7,481 bases of DNA, from assembly GCA_946886925.1 (NCBI GenBank), contig CAMPJQ010000124.1, positions 1 through 7,481 of the forward strand, in the 5' to 3' direction. Shown here in pieces: positions 1-4,783 of the stretch (positions are counted from its first letter, which is position 1; each line of letters starts with the position of its first letter). A program made the position numbers and the translations under genes. This DNA is from an uncultured Terrimonas sp. Its GTDB lineage: Bacteria; Bacteroidota; Bacteroidia; Chitinophagales; Chitinophagaceae. Below the pieces are notes generated by a model. The model was not told where the DNA came from. It worked only from the letters and a program-made list of their open reading frames with translations, and made no database searches.

Positions 1-912
1 GAACATGATCTGAGCTCCGGGCTTCAGCTTCAGCGTTTTTTCTGCAGGAAGTGCCCTTTCATTGAAGTCGCCTGTCAGTTCTCCTTCAAAAGCAGACGGT
101 TTTCCCGGAAGCTTTTCCAGTTCCTGCCTGTTGATTTGATCGGCGCGGGTATTGTGCGTGGTAAGCACAATAAAGTTTTCTTCCTTTGGAGGTTCAAAGC
201 CTGGCTTATAATATTGATGCAACCGTTCGAGATCGGCAGCGGTAGTGTTGTTGTTTCGGACATTATTTAGTATGTGTATAAAGTCCGCTTCATTCTGCCG
301 GTATATTTTTTTCAGTTCCAGGTACAAAGGCGGCCTCTGCTGTAAAGCCAGCGCATCAAAAAAGAAAGGGCTTTTGTAAACAGACTGCAGTATTTCCCAT
401 TCGGCATTATTGATCACCGGCGGCAGTTGAAACAGGTCGCCGATATACAATATCTGCACGCCGCCAAAGGGCACCAAAAGCTGCCGGCGGAAATGGCGGA
501 GTATCGTATCTATGGCATCTAAGGTATCGGCACGCATCATGCTTACTTCATCTATTACCAGCAAGTCCAGTTCCTGCAACAATTCACGTTTACTGCTGTT
601 AAATTTTAAATTTCTGAACAGGGTATGTTCGTTGGTAACCTGTGCTTCGTTTACAGATGAATTACGTGTGGGCAAATAAGGTCCGAAAGGCAGTTGAAAA
701 AAAGAATGGAGAGTGGTACCTCCTGCGTTGATGGCAGCTACGCCTGTTGGCGCTACTACAGCCATTTTCTTAAAGCAGTTCTCGCGTATATAGCGCAGGA
801 AAGTGGTTTTGCCGGTACCTGCTTTACCGGTTAAAAAAATATGCCTGTTGGTTTGATTTACAAACTGCAGTGCCCGCTGAAAATGGACATTAGACGTGTC
901 GAAGGAAGTCAT
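1..912 (-). CDS. PIF1-family DNA helicase, N-terminal part (truncated by window edge)
   Basis: This is an ATP-dependent DNA helicase of superfamily 1B, PIF1-like group. Family members move 5' to 3' on single-stranded DNA and unwind structured or replication-associated DNA. I translated the minus strand: the ATG is at 912-910 and the frame stays open for 304 codons to base 1. Motifs seen, in order: Walker A GKAGTGKTT (residues 29-37), motif Ia APTGVAAINAGG (54-65) followed by TLHSFF, Walker B VIDEVSMM (119-126), motif III GDLFQLPPV (158-166), the arginine-bearing IYRQ (203-206), LTTHNTRADQIN (250-261), and LKPGAQIMF at the window end, where PIF1 proteins continue into the 2B and C-terminal RecA parts. 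The GDLFQLPPV and IYRQ motifs favour PIF1 over RecD. The C-terminus is outside the window, so total length and any extra C-terminal domain cannot be judged. It diverges from the transporter gene at 1638. Confidence 0.94.
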   Translation of the reverse strand, partial: MTSFDTSNVHFQRALQFVNQTNRHIFLTGKAGTGKTTFLRYIRENCFKKMAVVAPTGVAAINAGGTTLHSFFQLPFGPYLPTRNSSVNEAQVTNEHTLFRNLKFNSSKRELLQELDLLVIDEVSMMRADTLDAIDTILRHFRRQLLVPFGGVQILYIGDLFQLPPVINNAEWEILQSVYKSPFFFDALALQQRPPLYLELKKIYRQNEADFIHILNNVRNNNTTAADLERLHQYYKPGFEPPKEENFIVLTTHNTRADQINRQELEKLPGKPSAFEGELTGDFNERALPAEKTLKLKPGAQIMF

Positions 913-918
913 GTTTTC

Positions 919-926
919 CAAAGGTA
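919..926 (-). promoter_or_regulatory. Candidate Bacteroidota -7 promoter element before the PIF1-like gene
   Basis: Read on the minus strand this is TACCTTTG, an exact match to the Bacteroidota -7 consensus TAnnTTTG. It ends only 6 nt before the ATG, so a transcript started here would be leaderless or nearly so. I see no convincing TTG-type -33 box about 19 nt upstream, which keeps confidence low. If the ORF at 934-1278 is real, this element lies in the 21-nt gap between it and the helicase gene. Confidence 0.35.
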
Positions 927-933
927 AAAGCTA

Positions 934-1278
934 TTAGGTGATAAAATAACTGGTGTTAGCAAACAAAGGTTTAATATACTCATATCCTGTTATAAATGCA
1001 AGTAAAATATTTTCGTTTTGATAATGATTATAGAAGAAATGCCATAGCGCTAGAGTAAACGCAGCACAATTTTGTAGTACAAGACCTACAGGTCTTTTAA
1101 TATAAATTAGTACACCACAAACATATAAAGTACTATTTTTTATCGCCCCGTTATGCTTTTTCTTTGTGTCATCATTGATCAGTAAGAACCTAATCCATAA
1201 GCCCCCGAACTTCCCTTTCCCTTGTTGAAAGTATACAGCTGTTGCAACCGAAAGAAAAAATATTAAACCTGAAACCAC
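934..1278 (-). CDS. Doubtful small membrane-protein ORF (114 aa), possibly a decayed gene
   Basis: This is an open frame of 114 codons that I do not recognise. It starts at GTG (minus strand), ends at TAA, and stops 21 nt before the helicase ATG on the same strand. The predicted protein has a hydrophobic N-terminus (GLIFFLSVATAVYF, residues 4-17) and hydrophobic stretches near residues 51-60 and 66-80, so it could be membrane-associated. Points in favour: the frame is long for an AT-rich spacer, and its composition is plausible for a protein. Points against: a GTG start lying inside repeat-like DNA, a palindrome (1081-1096) inside the frame, codon use more AT-rich than the neighbours, and no recognisable family. 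It could be a gene remnant or a chance frame. Confidence 0.2.
   Translation of the reverse strand: MVSGLIFFLSVATAVYFQQGKGKFGGLWIRFLLINDDTKKKHNGAIKNSTLYVCGVLIYIKRPVGLVLQNCAAFTLALWHFFYNHYQNENILLAFITGYEYIKPLFANTSYFIT
1081..1096. repeat. 16-nt palindrome (7-bp arms)
   Basis: AAGACCT and AGGTCTT flank a two-base AC centre, giving a perfect 7-bp hairpin. Its compact form resembles short REP-like palindromes that are common between Bacteroidota genes. It falls inside the doubtful minus-strand ORF. No second copy is seen in the window. Confidence 0.5.
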
Positions 1279-1304
1279 AACCTGAGAAACAACCCTGAAC
1301 CCTT

Positions 1305-1386
1305 ACCAGAAGACGGAAATTTCCCTTGAGTAAATAAACCCTTAACCTTATCCCTAACCCCCTGGAAATAATTTCCGTTTTCTGGT
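1305..1386. repeat. Inverted repeat with 17-bp arms around a 48-nt centre
   Basis: The left arm is 1305-1321 and the right arm 1370-1386. They are reverse complements except at one position, which would pair G-T in RNA. Each arm also overlaps a smaller palindrome: GGAAATTTCC at 1315-1324 on the left, and GGAAAT-A-ATTTCC at 1364-1376 on the right. The right arm runs into seven Ts (1386-1392). That is terminator-like on the plus strand, but the loop is long and no plus-strand gene lies upstream. The centre carries CCCTTAACC-type degenerate repeats. No target duplication is visible, so I cannot call it a mobile element. Confidence 0.55.
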
Positions 1387-1398
1387 TTTTTTGTCTTC

Positions 1399-1426
1399 CG
1401 GCTGTCGGCCATCAGCAATCAGCCAT
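1399..1426. repeat. Period-7 degenerate array, unit CRGCnrT
   Basis: Four consecutive heptamers read CGGCTGT, CGGCCAT, CAGCAAT and CAGCCAT. The second base is G or A, and positions 1, 3, 4 and 7 are constant. The array begins 6 nt after the T-run that follows the inverted repeat at 1305-1386. Confidence 0.6.
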
Positions 1427-1443
1427 GAAGGGGCGTAAGCACT

Positions 1444-1471
1444 AAGAAACAAATACCAGGAACCAAATTTG
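1444..1471. repeat. Period-7 degenerate array, A-rich
   Basis: The heptamers are AAGAAAC, AAATACC, AGGAACC and AAATTTG. The 11-mer CAGGAACCAAA found here recurs at 3024-3034 in the other spacer, again inside a period-7 stretch, so the two spacers share repeat words. Confidence 0.4.
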
Positions 1472-1505
1472 CCTACCGGCAGGCAGGCCTGTCCGCCGTG
1501 GCGGA
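1471..1505. repeat. GC-rich tandem palindromes (REP-like)
   Basis: 1471-1484 reads GCCTACCGGCAGGC, a palindrome with one mismatched pair. 1481-1490 (AGGCAGGCCT) is a further short dyad overlapping it. 1492-1505 is a perfect 14-mer, TCCGCC-GT-GGCGGA. The block is far richer in GC than the surrounding spacer and resembles REP-type palindromes. No adjacent RAYT transposase gene is present. Confidence 0.55.
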
Positions 1506-1531
1506 TCTCAGATCTCCAATTTCAAATCAAT
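1504..1531. repeat. Period-7 degenerate array, GATCTC/AATTTC words
   Basis: The heptamers are GATCTCA, GATCTCC, AATTTCA and AATCAAT. The first two differ only at the last base. The array abuts the GC-rich palindrome block, sharing its last two bases. Confidence 0.5.
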
Positions 1532-1564
1532 TACCAGCCTGTCTTTAGTAGTTACGCATACCTC

Positions 1565-1592
1565 CCTGAAACCTGTGACCTGAAACCTGCAC
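1565..1592. repeat. Period-7 array, unit CCTGnnn
   Basis: The heptamers are CCTGAAA, CCTGTGA, CCTGAAA and CCTGCAC, with an invariant CCTG core. This is the clearest short-period array in the first spacer. It ends 45 nt before the transporter ATG and only 16 nt before the candidate promoter word at 1609. Confidence 0.7.
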
Positions 1593-1608
1593 ACATCCAT
1601 TCCTTTTG

Positions 1609-1616
1609 TATATTTA
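1609..1616 (+). promoter_or_regulatory. Weak candidate -7 element before the MFS transporter
   Basis: TATATTTA matches TAnnTTTG at all fixed positions except the last. It lies 21 nt before the ATG at 1638, a normal distance for a short leader. No clear -33 TTG box is visible because the upstream bases belong to a CCTG heptamer array. Low confidence. Confidence 0.25.
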
Positions 1617-1637
1617 GGCAATGTAAACTTGCCGTAT

Positions 1638-2963
1638 ATGAATAAAAAGGTTATTTTCTGGAGTATTTCTGTTGCACTCGGAGGCTTTCTGTTCGGATTT
1701 GATACTGCTGTCATTTCCGGAGCGGAACAGGCTATTCAGCAATACTGGGCGCTTTCACCTTTTGAACACGGGCTCACCGTGTCCATTGCTTTAATAGGCA
1801 CAATACTCGGCGCTTTAACCGGCAGTATACCTTCAGAAAAACTGGGCCGTAAAAAAACACTGATCATTATTGCAGTTATTTACCTCCTGGCTTCTGTGGG
1901 TACCGCTTTTGCCACCAATTGGTATATTTTTCTTTTTTTTCGTTTCCTTGGCGGCATTGGTGTTGGTGCTTCGTCTGTTACAGCGCCCGTTTACATTTCT
2001 GAAATATCACCGGCTAAGTCGCGCGGACGACTGGTGGCATTGTTCCAGTTTAATATTGTATTTGGCATACTGGTTTCGTATTTATCAAACTATCTTATCG
2101 GGCAGGATGGTGAACATTCATGGCGGTTGATGCTTGGCGTGCAGGTAATTCCTTCCGTTTTGTTTCTTATTCTCATGAAATACGTACCCGAAAGCCCGAG
2201 ATGGCTGATCGTTAAAAAGGGAAGGGTAGAAGAAGCAACAGCCGTTCTTAAAATTGTAAATCCGCGGGATTACGCTACCGAAGTAAATGATATTAAGGAG
2301 GATATGACCAGTCACCATGAGAAAAGATCTGATATTTTGTTTACCCGTAAAAACAGGTTTCCCGTTTTTTTAGCGATTGTTTTTGCAGTATTTAACCAGG
2401 TGTCGGGCATTAATGCTATCATATATTATGCGCCCCGCATTTTTGAAATGACAGGCCTCGGTAAGGAATCTTCTTTGCTGTCGAGTGTGGGCATCGGCGC
2501 CGTTAATTTTTTATTTACGTTGCTTGCCATCAATTTTATTGACCGCTTTGGAAGAAGAACGTTAATGCTTATTGGATCTGTTGGATTGATAGCAACGCTT
2601 GGGCTGGTGTCACGGGCATTTTACCTCAACGATTTTGGCGGATTTTCGGTAACCATTCTGCTGTTGGTATATATCGCATTCTTTGCTTTTTCGCAGGGCG
2701 CTGTAATATGGGTATTTATTTCAGAAATATTTCCCAACCAGGTAAGAGCAAAGGGACAAACGCTTGGCAGTCTTACACACTGGGTAATGGCAGCCATCAT
2801 TGCATTTATATTTCCCATGCTTACCGAAAATATAGGGGGCGGGCATACTTTTCTTTTCTTCTGCATTATGATGGTGCTGCAACTCATATTTGTATGGAAG
2901 ATCATGCCCGAAACAAAGGGTAAATCGCTGGAGCAGTTAGAGCATACATTGGTGATGCATTAG
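1638..2963 (+). CDS. MFS sugar transporter (sugar porter family)
   Basis: A 441-residue inner-membrane transporter with the hallmarks of the sugar porter family of the major facilitator superfamily (XylE/GLUT-like), probably proton-coupled monosaccharide uptake. Visible motifs: GGFLFGFDTAVISGA (15-29), GRKK (70-73), R-F-LGGIGVG (102-110), YISEISPAKSRGRL (119-132), PESPRWL (184-190), NQVSGINAIIYYAPRIF (253-269), DRFGRRTLM (302-310), WVFISEIFP (358-366) and PETKGKS at the C-terminus (424-430). By alignment from memory to XylE, sugar-contact residues Q168, Q289, N294 and W392 correspond to Q137, Q254, N259 and W358 and are kept. Q288 is N253 and Q415 is H381, so the exact sugar cannot be assigned. 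I chose the ATG at 1638; a TTG three codons upstream is less likely. The gene appears monocistronic, with repeat-filled spacers on both sides. Its TAG stop begins a period-7 array. Confidence 0.95.
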   Translation: MNKKVIFWSISVALGGFLFGFDTAVISGAEQAIQQYWALSPFEHGLTVSIALIGTILGALTGSIPSEKLGRKKTLIIIAVIYLLASVGTAFATNWYIFLFFRFLGGIGVGASSVTAPVYISEISPAKSRGRLVALFQFNIVFGILVSYLSNYLIGQDGEHSWRLMLGVQVIPSVLFLILMKYVPESPRWLIVKKGRVEEATAVLKIVNPRDYATEVNDIKEDMTSHHEKRSDILFTRKNRFPVFLAIVFAVFNQVSGINAIIYYAPRIFEMTGLGKESSLLSSVGIGAVNFLFTLLAINFIDRFGRRTLMLIGSVGLIATLGLVSRAFYLNDFGGFSVTILLLVYIAFFAFSQGAVIWVFISEIFPNQVRAKGQTLGSLTHWVMAAIIAFIFPMLTENIGGGHTFLFFCIMMVLQLIFVWKIMPETKGKSLEQLEHTLVMH

Positions 2964-2995
2964 TGTGAAAACGGGTGAGAAGTGAAAGGTAGGTG
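2961..2995 (+). repeat. Period-7 array starting at the transporter stop codon
   Basis: The heptamers are TAGTGTG, AAAACGG, GTGAGAA, GTGAAAG and GTAGGTG. The first contains the TAG stop itself. The periodicity is degenerate but consistent, with GTG recurring. Compare the array at the last stop codon of the window (7417), whose first unit is TAGTGAG. Confidence 0.45.
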
Positions 2996-3006
2996 GCCCA
3001 TAAAAA

Positions 3007-3041
3007 AACCAAATCACAAAAAACAGGAACCAAAGAAAATT
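3007..3041. repeat. Period-7 degenerate array, AACCAAA words
   Basis: The heptamers are AACCAAA, TCACAAA, AAACAGG, AACCAAA and GAAAATT. Unit 1 and unit 4 are identical. It shares an 11-mer, CAGGAACCAAA, with the A-rich array near 1444-1471. Confidence 0.45.
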
Positions 3042-3043
3042 TT

Positions 3044-3094
3044 AAATCCGAAATTTCAAGTCCGAACGGCCTTAAGCTCTAAATCCGAAGGCAT
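3044..3094. repeat. Period-7 degenerate array, AARTCCG words
   Basis: The heptamers AAATCCG, AAATTTC, AAGTCCG and AACGGCC occupy 3044-3071. After a 9-nt break, AAATCCG recurs with AAGGCAT (3081-3094). The array follows the AACCAAA array almost directly, so different heptamer families lie side by side. Confidence 0.5.
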
Positions 3095-3096
3095 AC

Positions 3097-3156
3097 AACG
3101 GTAAACTAAAAACGATAAAGGTTTCATGTTTATCGTCTATCGTACCGTCTCACGAG
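3097..3156. repeat. Paired, oppositely oriented period-7 arrays forming a hairpin
   Basis: The left half has AACGGTA, AACTAAA, AACGATA and AAGGTTT (3097-3124). The right half has TTTATCG, TCTATCG, TACCGTC and TCACGAG (3129-3156), whose first three units are the same kind of words in reverse complement. As a result 3112-3119 pairs with 3129-3136 (8 bp) and 3098-3103 pairs with 3143-3148 (6 bp). There is no T-run, so an intrinsic terminator for the transporter is unlikely. Confidence 0.5.
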
Positions 3157-3172
3157 AGCTGTGCTGAATTCA

Positions 3173-3193
3173 TTATTGCCTATTGCCTGTTCA
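3173..3193. repeat. Period-7 array interrupted by the MITE-like element
   Basis: The heptamers are TTATTGC, CTATTGC and CTGTTCA, running straight into the left end of the hairpin element. CTGTTCA recurs at 3440-3446 just beyond the right end, as part of the flanking direct repeat. This is consistent with insertion into a pre-existing array. Confidence 0.5.
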
Positions 3194-3195
3194 CC
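3186..3195. repeat. Left copy of 10-bp direct repeat (putative target site duplication)
   Basis: CCTGTTCACC lies directly before the AGGGC end of the element. An identical copy is at 3439-3448. Ten bases fall within the range produced by several DDE transposase families, for example some IS4-type elements. No family can be assigned from this alone. Confidence 0.65.
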
Positions 3196-3438
3196 AGGGC
3201 AAACGCATTTAAATTTGCGAAGAGCCGTAAGCTCGACACTTTTGTAAAGTCGTGCTTTAGCACGGTTGTAAATGAATCTTTGAAGAAGTAAGTGCCATCG
3301 GCACGGTTCATAATGGCAACGAGCCTACGGCTCTCTATACCTTTTTGCTATTTTAAACGGGTTGAAACCCGTTTTTACAATATCTTTCGAGGCTGCGCCT
3401 CTTTTTACAACTTTATAAATTAGATGCGTTTGCCCTGA
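3196..3438. mobile_element. MITE-like element with 14-bp terminal inverted repeats and six internal hairpins
   Basis: This non-coding element of about 243 bp has inverted ends: CAGGGCAAACGCAT at 3195-3208 and its perfect reverse complement at 3424-3437. A 10-bp direct repeat flanks it (3186-3195 and 3439-3448). The exact ends are slightly ambiguous. With the full 10-bp duplication the right end carries an extra GA; with perfectly symmetric ends the duplication becomes 10 bp with one mismatch at its outer base. The interior holds no ORF of note, only a hairpin array. Inverted ends, duplicated target and lack of a transposase together fit a miniature inverted-repeat transposable element moved in trans. 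It sits 83 nt upstream of the lipoprotein gene. Confidence 0.75.
3222..3401. repeat. Array of six short, sequence-different hairpins inside the element
   Basis: Hairpins, as stem-loop-stem: GAGC-CGTAA-GCTC (3222-3234), CGTGC-TTTA-GCACG (3251-3264), GTGCC-ATC-GGCAC (3292-3304), GAGCC-TAC-GGCTC (3321-3333), AAACGGGTT-GA-AACCCGTTT (3355-3374) and GAGGC-TGC-GCCTC (3389-3401). Five of six stems are perfect; the first pairs only four bases before a C/A mismatch. Centre-to-centre spacing alternates: about 30, 40, 29, 38 and 30 nt. This suggests three hairpin pairs. Spacers on the left carry TTGTAAA and those on the right TTTACAA, so the spacers also mirror each other roughly. No CRISPR-like identical repeats are present. 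Confidence 0.85.
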
Positions 3439-3448
3439 CCTGTTCACC
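3439..3448. repeat. Right copy of 10-bp direct repeat (putative target site duplication)
   Basis: CCTGTTCACC is identical to 3186-3195 and lies immediately outside the right end of the hairpin element. Confidence 0.65.
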
Positions 3449-3521
3449 TCTTCATACTATATATAAATATCAAACGTTTTAATATGGTATAACAGCCATG
3501 TTATGCATAAATCCATATAGT

Positions 3522-4568
3522 ATGAAACATACAGTATTTTATATTTTAATTTCTGTAAGCTTATATTCCTGTGCATCAACAGAATTGGTGCGTTTAAGTG
3601 TGCTTGAGCCGGCTCCTGTAACCCTTCCCGGCCATATAAAAAATATTGGCGTAATAAACAGGAGCGAGGTAACCGAACAAAACAAGGTGATTGAAGTAGT
3701 AGATAAAATTTTTTCCCTGGAAGGGCGTAACCTGGATAAAGAAGGCGCACAGGCGAGTATAGCCGGTTTGGAAAATGAGCTGATAAAGAATAACAGGTTT
3801 ACCGGGGTAAAAACAATTGACGATGCCAGTCTTAAAAGCCCGGTTCCGGGAGTTTTTCCTTCACCATTGACATGGGATATTGTAGAAAAAATATGCAGGG
3901 AAAACAATACGGATGCCCTTTTTGCACTCGAATTGTTTGACACCGATTCTAAAATAAGTTATGCGGCTAACCCTGTTACCATAAGCACACCATTAGGCAA
4001 AGTGCCCGGTGTTGAGCACAGGGCCACAATGCTTACAACAGTAAAAGCGGGCTGGCGCATATATGATCCTGTTGAAAGAAGTATTTTAGATGAATTTCCC
4101 GTGGCAGGTAAAATGGTATTTACGGGGAAAGGAATTAACCCGGTAAAAGCAGCCGGTGCACTAATTGGCCGAAAAGAGGCGCTGAAGCAGGTGAGCAATA
4201 AAGCCGGGCAGGATTATGCTTTCCGGATTATCCCTTACTGGTTAAGAGTATCAAGAGATTATTATGTAAGAGGAACGGACAACTTCAGAGTAGCACGGCG
4301 TAAAGCCCAAACGGGCAACTGGGATGATGCCGCGGCGATATGGGAAAAAGAAACCACCAGCGATAAAAGTAAGGTAGCCGGAAGAGCCTGCTATAATATG
4401 GCTATCATTAATGAAATTAATGGCAACCTCAACGGGGCCATACAATGGGCGCAAAAGGCCTATGAGAATTATAATAACAAACTGGCATTACGGTATGTAA
4501 AAATTCTGGAAAACAGGATGGTAAACAATGCCATTCTGGAAGACCAGGAAGCGATAAGTGCCAGGTAA
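3522..4568 (+). CDS. Lipoprotein with TPR-like C-terminal helices (Bacteroidota family of unknown function)
   Basis: This is a 348-residue predicted lipoprotein. The start at 3522 gives a short basic N-terminus, a hydrophobic segment (VFYILISVSL, 5-14) and a lipobox ending at Cys17 (LYSC), so it should be lipid-anchored and exported. An in-frame ATG at 3498 would add eight residues before the signal and is less likely. After the lipobox comes an alpha/beta-looking region that includes HIKNIGVINRSEV (38-50). The stretch WDIVEKICRENNTDALFALELF (118-139) resembles the 'is this value handled' segment of small Bacteroidota lipoproteins. Helices at about 256-320 (ARRKAQTGNWDDAAAIWEK; CYNMAIINEINGNLNGAIQWA) look like two TPR repeats, suggesting protein contacts. 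From memory it resembles proteins annotated DUF6340; this is not verified. Molecular function is unknown. It stands alone, with a mobile element just upstream. Confidence 0.88.
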   Translation: MKHTVFYILISVSLYSCASTELVRLSVLEPAPVTLPGHIKNIGVINRSEVTEQNKVIEVVDKIFSLEGRNLDKEGAQASIAGLENELIKNNRFTGVKTIDDASLKSPVPGVFPSPLTWDIVEKICRENNTDALFALELFDTDSKISYAANPVTISTPLGKVPGVEHRATMLTTVKAGWRIYDPVERSILDEFPVAGKMVFTGKGINPVKAAGALIGRKEALKQVSNKAGQDYAFRIIPYWLRVSRDYYVRGTDNFRVARRKAQTGNWDDAAAIWEKETTSDKSKVAGRACYNMAIINEINGNLNGAIQWAQKAYENYNNKLALRYVKILENRMVNNAILEDQEAISAR

Positions 4569-4686
4569 ATTTCAATCGCCTGTTCGATATTGTTTCACTC
4601 CACTCACAAAGCAATAGTGTAGCATCACACAATACTACCGGTCATTGGTATTATAGCCGCGTGTTAAAGATTTGCTCATTAGTGCT

Positions 4687-4694
4687 TACCTTCG
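4687..4694 (+). promoter_or_regulatory. Weak candidate -7 element for the CLC gene
   Basis: TACCTTCG differs from TAnnTTTG by one base. It lies in the 215-nt spacer between the lipoprotein and CLC genes, 89 nt before the ATG, so the leader would be long. A TTTG at 4671-4674 is only 12 nt upstream, shorter than the usual gap to a -33 box. The leader has short dyads such as CTATC...GATAG (4740-4766), but I recognise no riboswitch. Confidence 0.25.
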
Positions 4695-4783
4695 CCTCTT
4701 TAAAACTATAAGGCTGAGTTATATCCGGCCATTTTGATGCTATCTGTATCATCCTCAGCGGATAGTAAAAAGACAAATATTAA

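Noticed and set aside
1108..1141. TAGTAC...GTACTA hairpin followed by T6 as a terminator
   Set aside because: The stem is only 6 AT-rich base pairs with a 16-nt loop, which is likely to occur by chance in this AT-rich DNA.
1386..1392. Intrinsic terminator on the plus strand
   Set aside because: The T-run follows a hairpin, but the loop is about 48 nt and no plus-strand gene lies upstream, so it is recorded only as an inverted repeat.
1508..1714. Minus-strand 68-aa frame across the transporter start
   Set aside because: It overlaps the transporter's 5' end and is built from heptamer repeats. No protein-like motif is present.
3222..3401. CRISPR array
   Set aside because: The hairpins have different sequences, the spacers are irregular in length and AT-rich, and no cas gene is present. 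The repeats are structural, not identical.
3539..3943. Minus-strand 134-aa frame inside the lipoprotein gene
   Set aside because: It is fully antisense to a gene with a clear signal peptide and TPR-like helices. The serine-rich translation is typical of a shadow frame.
4569..4783. Fluoride riboswitch upstream of the CLC gene
   Set aside because: The conserved fluoride riboswitch segments (GGNGAUGG and a later CUGAUG) are not found. The only visible dyads are short and AT-rich.
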